Positions 28,165-36,220 of a stretch of DNA of 55,728 nucleotides are shown piece by piece. Origin of the DNA: Prolixibacteraceae bacterium (lineage in GTDB: Bacteria; Bacteroidota; Bacteroidia; Bacteroidales; Prolixibacteraceae); the NCBI GenBank assembly GCA_028282705.1, contig JANQHI010000071.1, forward strand, positions 1 through 55,728, read 5' to 3'. Under the pieces are notes generated by a model, which was not told the origin of the DNA, did no database searches, and saw only the letters and a list, made by a program, of their open reading frames with translations. Position numbers and translations under genes: made by a program. The first letter of the stretch is position 1. Each line of letters opens with the position of its first letter.

Positions 28165-29181
28165 ATGTCTGTTAAAAAATCTAACATTAAGGATATATCA
28201 AAAGTTACAGGATTGTCAGTATCAACTATTTCGCGTGTTTTAAATGGAAAAGCAAAGCAGTACAGGATAAGTGAAAAAACACAAGAAATTGTTTTTAAAG
28301 TAGCAGAAGAGCTGGATTATGTCCCTAACCAGGTTGCAAGGAATTTGAAGCTGGGAAAGACGAAAACGATTGCGCTAATAGTCCCTTCACTTAGCAACCC
28401 ATTCTTTGCAAACATGGCAGCACAGGTAAGTATTGAGTTGCAAAAAACCGGGTACATTACTTTAATTAGTGATAGTAATGAGAACGAAGAAATTGAAAGA
28501 GAGGAGCTTACACAAATTGTTTCACGGAATGTGGATGGGATTTTGATATCTCCATGTGGCAACTATGGTGACCATATTGATAGGGTAAGAAGCCTTGGGA
28601 TTCCCCTGGTTTGTTTTGACCGTTATTATGCAAACCTTGAAATACCCTATGTTTCTACTGATAATTTTTGGGGGGCAAGTGAGGGTGCCAGGTACCTGGT
28701 TGAGCATGGGCACAAAAGAATAGCTTGTATACAGGGGTCTAAACAGTCAGTACCAAATGAGGTTAGGAGGAAAGGGTTTGAAGAGGTGATGAAGCAAAAA
28801 GGGATCAGTGATTTTACTGTTACTGGCTCGGAATTTACTGTGCAGAATGGTTATACTGAAACACTTTTGCTCCTTCAGAAACTTGTTAAACCAACTGCTA
28901 TCTTTTCGTTTAGCAACACCATTGCTTTGGGGTGCATCAAAGCCCTTAAAGAGTTTGACCTGCGCATCCCTGAGGACATTTCATTATTGACCTTTGACAA
29001 CCACCCTTACCTTGATTATTTGTCGGTACCCTTGACCTCTATTGCCCAGCCTGTCAATGATATATGCAAAATTGCTATTAAGTTGCTTTTTAGCTTGATC
29101 AATAAAGAAGAATTAAGCACAAACCAGGTATTGCTAAGGCCAAAGATCATTTTAAGGAAATCTGTTAACAGTATTTCATAG
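28165..29181 (+). CDS. LacI-family transcriptional regulator of the ribose-type locus
   Basis: A 338-residue DNA-binding regulator. The N-terminal HTH is IKDISKVTGLSVSTISRVLNG, followed by the hinge helix stretch VPNQVARNLKLGKTKTIALIVP and a periplasmic-binding-protein-like sensor domain (SNPFFANMAAQVSIELQKTGY, ISLLTFDNHPYLDYLSVPLTSI). ATG 28165 begins the canonical N-terminus; an upstream ATG at 28126 adds 13 poorly fitting residues. It is divergent from the leftward locus and has palindromic operators on both sides of the shared gap. The ligand is probably ribose or a phosphorylated ribose, by context only. The known rus locus also has a linked regulator. Confidence 0.9.
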   Translation: MSVKKSNIKDISKVTGLSVSTISRVLNGKAKQYRISEKTQEIVFKVAEELDYVPNQVARNLKLGKTKTIALIVPSLSNPFFANMAAQVSIELQKTGYITLISDSNENEEIEREELTQIVSRNVDGILISPCGNYGDHIDRVRSLGIPLVCFDRYYANLEIPYVSTDNFWGASEGARYLVEHGHKRIACIQGSKQSVPNEVRRKGFEEVMKQKGISDFTVTGSEFTVQNGYTETLLLLQKLVKPTAIFSFSNTIALGCIKALKEFDLRIPEDISLLTFDNHPYLDYLSVPLTSIAQPVNDICKIAIKLLFSLINKEELSTNQVLLRPKIILRKSVNSIS

Positions 29182-29253
29182 CCGCTAATTTAAAAAAGTG
29201 GCAGGAAGATTCCAGGGTTTTTATAAGAATCCTTTTAAAAGTAGTGTCAAACA

Positions 29254-29293
29254 ATTTTCAGTGCCTACTTTGTTTCAAGCAAGCACTGAAAAT
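29254..29293. terminator. Bidirectional terminator between lacI-like and MBL genes
   Basis: A perfect 11-bp inverted repeat, ATTTTCAGTGC (29254-29264) and GCACTGAAAAT (29283-29293), with an 18-base loop lies between two convergent genes. The A/T-rich outer arm ends can serve as T-runs in both directions. Confidence 0.7.
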
Positions 29294-29327
29294 GTATTAT
29301 TGCTTTAGTTGCATTCAGCCAAATAGA

Positions 29328-30185
29328 TTATTCATGTTTATAAGCTGTTTTCCCTCCATTTTCAAAATAACAAGCATCTTGTTGATGTTTAAAAGTATGG
29401 GTATTGTGGTAATGGGTTTTAATAAATTTTGAAACATTACTTTCCATTCCATATGGGATGTGCATCGCAACTATTGATTTGGGTTTTATTTTGTTTGTTA
29501 TAAATTGTTTTGAATCTTGTGCGATGTCAAAATAGGTTAAAAACAGTACATCAATTGGTTTTTTTGCAAATGGATATTTTTCCAGTGTTAAAATATTTTC
29601 TTTTACAACAGAACCTCCCATGTGCAATATATGTTCTCCATCCAGGTTTACTATGAAAGCGAGGTTGAAAACAGTATTATTTAAATTTTCCCTGTCTGTC
29701 CTAAAAAATGAGTGCCTTGTATTTAAGACATCTATTTCAATCCCATTTTCCTTTAAAGACATTTTTGAGCAAATATTGGAGTCAATCTCCTTTATCTGTG
29801 ATTCTATTTCGGCAAACTTAGCCCATTTTTTTAACTGGCATACTACCTGGCTATGGGCTATAAGCTTACAATTTGGGTTGTTAATTAAATATTTAATTGT
29901 AAGTGGGGCATTAAAGTTGTCCATGTGCCTATGTGTAATTAGCAGTAGGTCAATATCATTGTATGGCTCTTCATTTTTAATCATTTTTTTTACCATTGCC
30001 TTGGTTGGTGCTAAATAGGGTTGTGCCCCACTTTTAAATAGTGCATCAATCAATATTCTATGGTTTGCTGACTGTACCAAAAAACCTTCATTGCCAATGT
30101 AGGTAACATCTAAACCTGGATTATTTGCATATGTACACATTAGGAATGAAATTAAAACGAGGAAGGTTAAAATAATTTTTTTCAT
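29328..30185 (-). CDS. Exported MBL-fold protein with altered HxHxDH motif
   Basis: A 285-residue protein with a signal peptide ending CTYANN and a metallo-beta-lactamase fold of the UlaG-like branch. VTYIGNEGFLVQSANHRILIDALF opens the domain. The metal motif reads THRHMDNF, so His85, His87 and Asp89 are present but the usual final His is Asn90. The C-terminal SIVAMHIPYGMES supplies another likely metal His. One metal site may therefore be weakened, or the protein may bind a single ion. It is convergent with the LacI gene, so it is probably not part of the ribose-type locus. Function unknown. Confidence 0.8.
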   Translation of the reverse strand: MKKIILTFLVLISFLMCTYANNPGLDVTYIGNEGFLVQSANHRILIDALFKSGAQPYLAPTKAMVKKMIKNEEPYNDIDLLLITHRHMDNFNAPLTIKYLINNPNCKLIAHSQVVCQLKKWAKFAEIESQIKEIDSNICSKMSLKENGIEIDVLNTRHSFFRTDRENLNNTVFNLAFIVNLDGEHILHMGGSVVKENILTLEKYPFAKKPIDVLFLTYFDIAQDSKQFITNKIKPKSIVAMHIPYGMESNVSKFIKTHYHNTHTFKHQQDACYFENGGKTAYKHE

Positions 30186-31085
30186 GGCATTAAATTTTTA
30201 ATTGTTAGTAATTAATTTTTGGTTTTCCTTCAGGCACTGTTTTCTGTTTTCATTGTTTTGCTTCGCCTTTAAGATCACCTAAAATTTCAGATTTATTTCT
30301 ATTTTTTTGTTTGGATTTTGTATTATAATATCTCTCAATTAACCAAGCTTGGCTTTTTAATATTTCATTTGGTTTATTGGGATTTTTTAAAATGTATAAA
30401 TTTTTAATTGGTGTTTTTCATGGTTATATATTTCTATATTTTTAATAAAAATTAAAATATGTTGATAAAAATTTCAGTAATTAACCCAAATTACATGATA
30501 ATTTCCTGCTTTTATTCTTTTGGTCAATTACCCTATTTAAAAGGGTATTGCACATCTTACTTATTTTGTTCTGTTTTTTGAGTACTAATTTGATATTTTC
30601 AATTAAATATATATTGTATACATAATATAAGTCGAAGATAATATTGAAAATAGAATCAAATGTCAGGTTAAAGTAAGAAGATGTCACAGGATGTAATTGT
30701 TTGCTAAATGTTGTAAGTTGTCCTTAAATAATTGTAAGCCTTATTTCGTCCCATTTCTGATTAATTATGACAATAAAAATAAGTTTCTATTTTTTGTTTG
30801 CTCAAACAATTTATGATGTTAATCTAAACGTTCGCTAATATTCTTTCCTGGTTAAATAGGGCAGGTCAGTTTGGAAGGTTAAATAATAAAAATTGGTGTT
30901 TTAGCTTTTTGCCTGAAATAATTTTGGATTTTAAAAATCATAATATCTTATGATTTACTTGCTAAGGGATTTAATTAGTTTCGTAAGTCAAAAATAAATG
31001 TGCTGATATACTTTTTTGTGCATGGCAGGTAAAGATCACCCGGGATGATGGATTAAAATACTGAGCATATGTAATTAAAATTTAT
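30186..31085. other. 900-base AT-rich intergenic stretch
   Basis: I find no supportable gene. The stretch is strongly AT-rich with many poly-T runs and separates the divergent MBL and hemerythrin genes, so it should hold promoters for both. The one distinctive element is the palindrome at 30935-30956, listed separately. Confidence 0.5.
30935..30956. promoter_or_regulatory. Palindromic operator upstream of the hemerythrin/LuxR pair
   Basis: AAATCATAA (30935-30943) and TTATGATTT (30948-30956) are perfect inverted arms around TATC. The outer AAATCAT-N8-ATGATTT pattern recurs, slightly degenerate, at 32523 and 33008. It lies about 130 bases upstream of the hemerythrin gene. Confidence 0.6.
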
Positions 31086-31838
31086 TTGATGAATAAAATT
31101 TTGCTTTTTAACGAAAAAACAAAAATGGCTGATGTGATCCATAAGGATTATAGGTTGATACCAGTCATTAGCCGTTTTGGTATTAATTTTGGGTTTGGTA
31201 ACAAGACTGTTTTGGAGGTGTGTGAAGAGAATAAAATTAATGCTTGGTTCTTCCTCGAAATAGCAAATTCATATCATAACCCGCAATATTTCCCCAAGAA
31301 GCAGTTGCAAAGTTTTGCTTCTGACTTGATAATCCAGTATTTATCCAATACCCATTCATATTACCTTAAAGTAAAAGTTCCTGAAATAGAAGGCTATATA
31401 AGTGGGATGAAAAAGCTTGCATCTGTAAAAAACCTAAAAAATATTGAACTATTGGAGGTTTTTTTCAAAGAGTATGAGGTTGAGCTTGAGAAACACCTTG
31501 ATTATGAAGAAAGTAGGGTGTTTCCTTACATTTTAGCATTAGAAAAAGCAGTTAATGAGAAAGAATGTAGTGCTGAACTATTGGGAAAGATTGAAAATGA
31601 ACCTATTGAGAAATATGAAAGGAACCATGACAACCTGGAAGAAAAGCTTGGTGATTTAAAAAACTTGTTAATCAAATTTTTGCCACCCGTCCTTGGCAAA
31701 GAAATATGCCAGAAATTATTAATTGAGCTATTCAGGCTGGAAGAAGATTTGGAAAACCATTCGCGCATTGAAGAAAATGTACTGGTTCCCAGGGTGAAAA
31801 TATTAGAACAAAAATTATTGCAAATAAGTGAAGCTTAA
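31086..31838 (+). CDS. Hemerythrin-domain protein (RIC/ScdA-like)
   Basis: A 250-residue cytoplasmic protein. The first ~60 residues (KMADVIHKDYRLIPVISRFGINFGFGNKT-type) resemble the DUF542 domain of ScdA/RIC but lack its CCGG cysteines (FGFGNK instead). The rest is a hemerythrin-like four-helix bundle with putative di-iron ligands in NTHSYYLK, EKHLDYEES, ERNHDNLEE and ENHSRIEEN. RIC proteins help repair iron centres after nitrosative or oxidative damage. Sensing of O2 or NO is another option here because the next gene, overlapping by 11 bases, encodes a LuxR-type regulator. The name is by family resemblance; the role is inferred. Confidence 0.82.
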   Translation: MMNKILLFNEKTKMADVIHKDYRLIPVISRFGINFGFGNKTVLEVCEENKINAWFFLEIANSYHNPQYFPKKQLQSFASDLIIQYLSNTHSYYLKVKVPEIEGYISGMKKLASVKNLKNIELLEVFFKEYEVELEKHLDYEESRVFPYILALEKAVNEKECSAELLGKIENEPIEKYERNHDNLEEKLGDLKNLLIKFLPPVLGKEICQKLLIELFRLEEDLENHSRIEENVLVPRVKILEQKLLQISEA

Positions 31839-32436
31839 TAATGGTAAAATACGTGGAATAGTTGCAGCCAGGCAATTCCTATATAGGTTTGGGATAAAAA
31901 CTATTATAGGAGTAATTGGTGTTGATGCTGAACTGATTGAAGCAACCAGCTATAAAGAAATCCAACTGATTACCCAAAAAGAGAGGTGCGATTTTATTAT
32001 TGTAAGCGAGGAATTATTGGTGATGCCTAAATGTTGTAGCCTAGAGGCTTTACAAGGCGACTATCCCAATACCAAATTATTGGTAATTAGGGATAAAGCG
32101 GTAGAAAATTGCCCGTATTCAAGCTTTGTGGTAAATACAGATAACCAGAAAGAAATCCTTGACAAACTTCAGGATTTCTTTTTTGAACCTGAAATAAAAG
32201 AAACACCTGATGACATTGAAAAATTATTATTGAGTGGACGTGAAATTGAGGTGCTGAAATCAGTGGCTTTGGGGTTTTCCAACAAAGAAATTGCAGACAA
32301 ACTATTCATAAGCATCAACACAGTAATAACCCACAGGAAAAATATTACCGAAAAATTAGGCATAAAAACCATAGCAGGCCTTACTGTTTATGCCATGATG
32401 AATAACTATATAAAACCAGGAGATGCAATACAATAA
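31828..32436 (+). CDS. LuxR-type HTH regulator coupled to hemerythrin
   Basis: A 202-residue regulator with a C-terminal LuxR/GerE HTH: LSGREIEVLKSVALGFSNKEIADKLFIS, then TVITHRKNITEKLGIKT. The N-terminal ~130 residues resemble a receiver fold (KTIIGVIGVDAELIEA, CDFIIVSEELL, NTKLLVIRD) but show no clear phosphorylatable acidic pocket. The start is GTG 31828, which overlaps the end of the hemerythrin gene by 11 bases; no in-frame ATG gives a better start. The overlap implies translational coupling, so the two proteins probably form one sensing/response unit. Confidence 0.82.
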   Translation: MKLNNGKIRGIVAARQFLYRFGIKTIIGVIGVDAELIEATSYKEIQLITQKERCDFIIVSEELLVMPKCCSLEALQGDYPNTKLLVIRDKAVENCPYSSFVVNTDNQKEILDKLQDFFFEPEIKETPDDIEKLLLSGREIEVLKSVALGFSNKEIADKLFISINTVITHRKNITEKLGIKTIAGLTVYAMMNNYIKPGDAIQ

Positions 32437-32522
32437 TGCCTAATGTTCATTTAAACAAATAGTATCTGCTGAAAATTACAAAGCACCATTTTCAACATAC
32501 ACCTGATATCTCACATTAATTA

Positions 32523-32544
32523 AAATCATTATAAATAGTGATTG
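32523..32544. promoter_or_regulatory. Palindromic operator upstream of the 120-aa gene
   Basis: AAATCAT (32523-32529) then eight bases then GTGATTG gives an imperfect palindrome of the same spacing as the 30935 site. Together with the base at 32545 it forms a 23-base word repeated at 33008-33030 with one change. It starts 78 bases upstream of the next gene. Confidence 0.6.
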
Positions 32545-32600
32545 CCCAGGTTTTTATAATTGAGTTCTTTTGGGACAACAATTTGTTTTAAAAGGGACCA

Positions 32601-32963
32601 ATGGAAAAATGTAACATAAAAATTCTTAACCAAACCCAGAACGGTAAAATATTCAGGTGTTTATCTTGTAATAGGCTACATGTTGAATACAATAACTTGT
32701 ACTTCACTTTTACAGATAAGGAATTTAGGAAATTCAGGAAATATTTTCTTACCCTTGATGCAGAATATTGGGAAGAAGTTTCGAAAAACGAAATTTGTAA
32801 CCGCAAAATAATGATCCCGGTAGGGCATGATAACCTTGTAACTTTGTTTAATGTAAAAGAAGTAAACGAATTAAAAGAGCTTTTTGAAAGCATTGATCCT
32901 TGGCAAGAAGATAATTCTTCGCTTACCTGGTTCAATAAATACATTAATATATCAAGGAATTAA
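32601..32963 (+). CDS. Small conserved-looking protein with CxxC, unknown function
   Basis: A 120-residue protein with no signal peptide or membrane segment. It contains FRCLSCNRLHVEYNNLYFTF near the N-terminus (a CxxC pair followed by His), a basic KEFRKFRKYF stretch, and NRKIMIPVGHDNLVTLFNVKEVNELKELF near the middle. The layout resembles small Bacteroidota proteins of the DUF6686 type, but I am not certain of that name. It shares a palindromic upstream site with the flavodoxin unit, which hints at a role in iron or redox stress. The CxxC could bind a metal. Confidence 0.65.
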   Translation: MEKCNIKILNQTQNGKIFRCLSCNRLHVEYNNLYFTFTDKEFRKFRKYFLTLDAEYWEEVSKNEICNRKIMIPVGHDNLVTLFNVKEVNELKELFESIDPWQEDNSSLTWFNKYINISRN

Positions 32964-33007
32964 AACAGCAAAGCCCAATACATGGGCTGTGTATAATTAC
33001 CAGCCAA

Positions 33008-33029
33008 AAATCATTATAAATAGCGATTG
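33008..33029. promoter_or_regulatory. Palindromic operator upstream of flavodoxin
   Basis: AAATCAT then eight bases then GCGATTG; the 23-base word 33008-33030 matches 32523-32545 except for one T-to-C change. It lies 63 bases upstream of the flavodoxin start codon. Confidence 0.6.
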
Positions 33030-33092
33030 CAAAGTACAGGTATCACTTATAGTTTTGACCAAATAAAACAAAAATCAAAGTAATTTTTTATT

Positions 33093-33590
33093 ATGAGTAA
33101 AATAGCAATACTTTATGGTTCGTCAACAGGGAACACAGAATCTGTGGCAAAACAACTTGCTGAAAAGCTAGGGGCAGATGTTTTTGATGTTGTTGATAAC
33201 CCTACTGAGAAATTGGGTGAATATAATAACCTTATTTTTGGGACCTCAACCTGGGGGATTGGCGATTTGCAGGATGATTGGGAAGCTTTTATTGAGGAAG
33301 TTGAAAATGCAGATTTAACCGGAAAAACTGTAGCAATTTATGGGCTTGGCGACAGCGATTCTTATCCTGATAGTTTTGTAGATGGCATAGGTACCATTTA
33401 CAATGCCGTGAAAGGCAAAGGATGTAAGCTTGTTGGATTTACTGACACAGCTGGTTATGAGTATGACAGTTCAACGGGCGAAGTTGACGGCAAGTTTGTT
33501 GGGCTTCCTTTAGACGAGGAAAACCAGGGAGACCTTACTGAAAGCAGGATTGATAAATGGGTTGAACAAATTAGCCCGGATCTTAATTAA
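33093..33590 (+). CDS. fldA: Flavodoxin (long-chain type)
   Basis: A 165-residue FMN-binding electron carrier that can replace ferredoxin under iron limitation. The phosphate loop is LYGSSTGNTESVAKQLA, followed by the FMN-flanking loops FGTSTWGIGDLQDDW and YGLGDSDSYPDSFVDG, and a long-chain insertion (GYEYDSSTGEVDGKFVGLPLDEENQ). No signal peptide. The DUF2023 gene follows 16 bases later, a known Bacteroidota pairing. A palindromic site upstream is shared with the 120-aa gene and resembles the one before hemerythrin, so control by a stress or iron regulator is likely. Confidence 0.94.
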   Translation: MSKIAILYGSSTGNTESVAKQLAEKLGADVFDVVDNPTEKLGEYNNLIFGTSTWGIGDLQDDWEAFIEEVENADLTGKTVAIYGLGDSDSYPDSFVDGIGTIYNAVKGKGCKLVGFTDTAGYEYDSSTGEVDGKFVGLPLDEENQGDLTESRIDKWVEQISPDLN

Positions 33591-33606
33591 TCCTGGGCAC
33601 CTGATT

Positions 33607-33978
33607 ATGAAATATACTTGCCAGGATTATAAGTCAGCAGAGTTGCAAATACTCATACATCATATATATGAGTATAAAAAAGGAATCCGCAACCTGGTTT
33701 TACATACCATGAGCACTGAACAACAGGAAAAAGCTGAAAAGTTGCTAATTACAAGGGGTATAGATTTTATTATTGACCGTGTGAATGAAGGTAAGGTCAA
33801 TATATTCTTTGGTAATCCTGATTGTATAAAAGTTGTTAGGACCTTTGGGGCAAAATCGCTGTCTTCTTATACTCCTGAAGAAGATTTCATACTTGGTGTT
33901 ATGCTGGGGTATGACCGCAACCAGCAATGCAACCGTTATTTAAGAAGAAAAGAAAAAGTATTTGGTAATATAGCTTAA
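33607..33978 (+). CDS. DUF2023 family protein, flavodoxin partner
   Basis: A 123-residue cytoplasmic protein from ATG 33607 (an in-frame ATG at 33550 would overlap flavodoxin and give a poor N-terminus). It contains LQILIHHIYEYKKGIRNLVLHTM near the start and FFGNPDCIKVVRTFGAKSLSSYTPEEDFILGVMLGYD near the end, matching DUF2023, a small family found next to flavodoxin in Bacteroidota. Its function is unknown; being in the same transcript as flavodoxin suggests an accessory role in its maturation or turnover. Confidence 0.82.
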   Translation: MKYTCQDYKSAELQILIHHIYEYKKGIRNLVLHTMSTEQQEKAEKLLITRGIDFIIDRVNEGKVNIFFGNPDCIKVVRTFGAKSLSSYTPEEDFILGVMLGYDRNQQCNRYLRRKEKVFGNIA

Positions 33979-34458
33979 AAAAATTAGCCCCTATATGTAT
34001 TAGTTTTAAATAGTGTAACCTTTAGTTTTTGTGAAATGGATATTGGCTAGTTTATACCTGGTTGGTATCCATTCTTTTATATGGCTTTTAATATGAGCCT
34101 CTTGAAATGGCCTTAACAGGGCAAATCTAGGCACATATTCCATAATCAGTTCAGGCCTTTACAATAGTATAAACTACGCCCTAACTGATATTATCCACTG
34201 GGCATTCAGGTTAGAAAATCCCCACGAGCTGTGTATTCATTTTAAATTGAATAAGCCATAATGAAATTATTTTGGCCTGCATATTACTAGGTTAGCCTTT
34301 TTATGTTTATTATTTCAAGGGTATCGTGTAATTCATACAAATAGGGCAATTGCATAATCCAATAAGTTGGAGGTTGTTTTATTATCCTCATAATTCAGGA
34401 TTGATTTTCCCCTTTCAATTCTGTTATTTTACTTTTTTAAAATAAATCCTAAATAAAA
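33979..34458. other. 480-base gap upstream of fumarase
   Basis: No gene can be supported. Several short degenerate inverted stretches occur but none is clearly a terminator or operator. It should contain the fumC promoter. Confidence 0.4.
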
Positions 34459-35847
34459 ATGGCATATAGAATAGAAAAAGACACCATGGGGCAGGTTGAG
34501 GTCGTTTCAGAGAAATATTGGGGTGCACAAACACAACGTTCAATACAAAATTTTCCGATTGGCCCCAAAGCTTCCATGCCTGGTGAAATAATCCAAGCAT
34601 TTGGCTATTTAAAAAAAGCTGCAGCACGCACCAATGCTAATTTGGGTGTTTTGCCTGAAGAAAAAACAGCTTTGATAGAGAAGGTATGTGATGAGATTAT
34701 AAAAGGAGAGTTGGATGAGCATTTCCCATTGGTAGTATGGCAAACCGGGTCGGGTACACAAACCAATATGAATTGCAATGAAGTTGTTGCAAATAGGGGT
34801 CATGTTTTGGCGGGAAATAAGCTGGGAGAAGGGGAGAGGTTTATCCATCCAAACGATGATGTTAACAAGTCACAGTCTTCAAACGATACTTTTCCTACTG
34901 CCATGCACATTGCAGCCTATAAAAAACTGGTGGAAGCAACAATTCCCCAAATAGGGCTTTTAAAAAATACCCTGGCTGAAAAAGCAGAAAGCATGAAAAG
35001 TGTGGTTAAAATTGGCAGGACACATTGGATGGATGCAACCCCATTAACCTTGGGGCAGGAATTTTCTGGTTATGTAGCCCAGTTGGAATTTGGGTTAATA
35101 GCATTAAAAAACACATTGCCACACCTTGCACAGCTGGCATTGGGGGGAACGGCTGTGGGGACAGGTTTAAATACCCCAAAAGGTTATCCTGAAAAAGTAG
35201 CAGAAGAGATTGCCTCTTTAACAGGGTTACCATTTATAACTGCAGAAAATAAATTTGAGTCTTTGGCAGCACATGATGCAATTGTTGAATCACATGGTGC
35301 ATTAAAACAACTGGCAGTAAGCCTTATGAAAATAGCAAATGATATCCGTTTAATGGCATCAGGGCCTCGTTCAGGAATTGGGGAGCTCATTATCCCTGCA
35401 AATGAACCTGGTTCATCCATCATGCCAGGCAAGGTTAACCCTACGCAGGTGGAAGCATTGACAATGGTTTGTGCACAGGTGATAGGGAACGATACCACAA
35501 TTACCATTGGTGGATCAAATGGGCATTTCGAACTGAACGTTTATAAGCCTGTAATGATAAATGCCTTCCTTCAGTCTGCCAACTTACTTGCAGATGCCTG
35601 CCAGGTATTTAACGATAATTGTGCTATTGGAATTGAACCAAATACCCAAAGGATTGAAGAACACCTGAATAATTCGTTGATGTTGGTTACGGTATTAAAC
35701 ACACATATCGGTTATGACAATGCTGCAAAAATTGCAAAACAAGCCCATGCCGAGAATCTGACTTTGAAGGAAGCGGCACTTGCCCTTGAACTACTCACTG
35801 AAGAACAGTTCAATGAGTGGGTTGACCCTTCTAAAATGATAGGTTAA
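34459..35847 (+). CDS. fumC: Fumarate hydratase, class II
   Basis: Interconverts fumarate and malate in the citric acid cycle, or in reverse during fermentation to succinate. Length 462 residues is normal. Seen: the N-terminal [10 protein letters not shown] and [12 protein letters not shown], then [52 protein letters not shown] and the superfamily signature [13 protein letters not shown]. The class II (iron-independent) type fits a genome stretch rich in iron-sparing or stress genes (flavodoxin, hemerythrin). A DUF2249 gene starts 10 bases after its stop. Confidence 0.96.
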   Translation: MAYRIEKDTMGQVEVVSEKYWGAQTQRSIQNFPIGPKASMPGEIIQAFGYLKKAAARTNANLGVLPEEKTALIEKVCDEIIKGELDEHFPLVVWQTGSGTQTNMNCNEVVANRGHVLAGNKLGEGERFIHPNDDVNKSQSSNDTFPTAMHIAAYKKLVEATIPQIGLLKNTLAEKAESMKSVVKIGRTHWMDATPLTLGQEFSGYVAQLEFGLIALKNTLPHLAQLALGGTAVGTGLNTPKGYPEKVAEEIASLTGLPFITAENKFESLAAHDAIVESHGALKQLAVSLMKIANDIRLMASGPRSGIGELIIPANEPGSSIMPGKVNPTQVEALTMVCAQVIGNDTTITIGGSNGHFELNVYKPVMINAFLQSANLLADACQVFNDNCAIGIEPNTQRIEEHLNNSLMLVTVLNTHIGYDNAAKIAKQAHAENLTLKEAALALELLTEEQFNEWVDPSKMIG

Positions 35848-35857
35848 TATAAAATAA

Positions 35858-36088
35858 ATGCAAATGAAATCCTTATCAAATGTCCTGGATGTTAGGGGAT
35901 TTACATCAGAAGAAGTAATTATGGCCCTTAAGCAGAATTCAGGGGAGATGGAAAAAAAAGGTTGTTTATGGTTAATAAACGACCGGGAACCAACTGATTG
36001 TTATAGCTACCTAATGGAACATGATTATCATTTCCAGACATTTATTGTCTCTAAAAATGAGTTTCGTGTTTTTATTAGTTGTGGGTAA
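35858..36088 (+). CDS. DUF2249/TusA-like small protein
   Basis: A 76-residue protein with the SirA/TusA-like beginning LDVRGFTSEEVIMALKQNSG and the later LINDREPTDCYSYLMEHDYHF, the pattern of DUF2249 domains. The conserved N-terminal Cys of TusA (CPxP) is absent, as in most DUF2249 proteins. Close placement 10 bases after fumC and a terminator just behind it indicate a two-gene transcript. DUF2249 proteins often accompany hemerythrin and NO or anaerobic metabolism genes; a specific role is not known. Confidence 0.75.
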   Translation: MQMKSLSNVLDVRGFTSEEVIMALKQNSGEMEKKGCLWLINDREPTDCYSYLMEHDYHFQTFIVSKNEFRVFISCG

Positions 36089-36122
36089 CCCTAATTTTAG
36101 ATATTATCCGCTTAGAAAAAAG

Positions 36123-36148
36123 AAACCTGTACTTTTACAGGTTTTTTT
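36123..36148 (+). terminator. Rho-independent terminator after fumC-DUF2249
   Basis: A perfect 9-bp stem AAACCTGTA / TACAGGTTT (36123-36131, 36136-36144) with loop CTTT is followed by a T-run. It ends the fumC transcript about 35 bases after the DUF2249 stop. Confidence 0.9.
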
Positions 36149-36220
36149 GTGGATAATACCAACCTATTATTTTTTTGTTTTGTACCATTGTAAAAAAGAA
36201 CAAAAATATTATCAATCATT

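Noticed and set aside
30481-30687. A 68-codon minus-strand frame in the 900-base gap
   Set aside because: Composition is that of AT-rich intergenic DNA (Asn, Tyr, Ile, Lys repeats) with no family resemblance.
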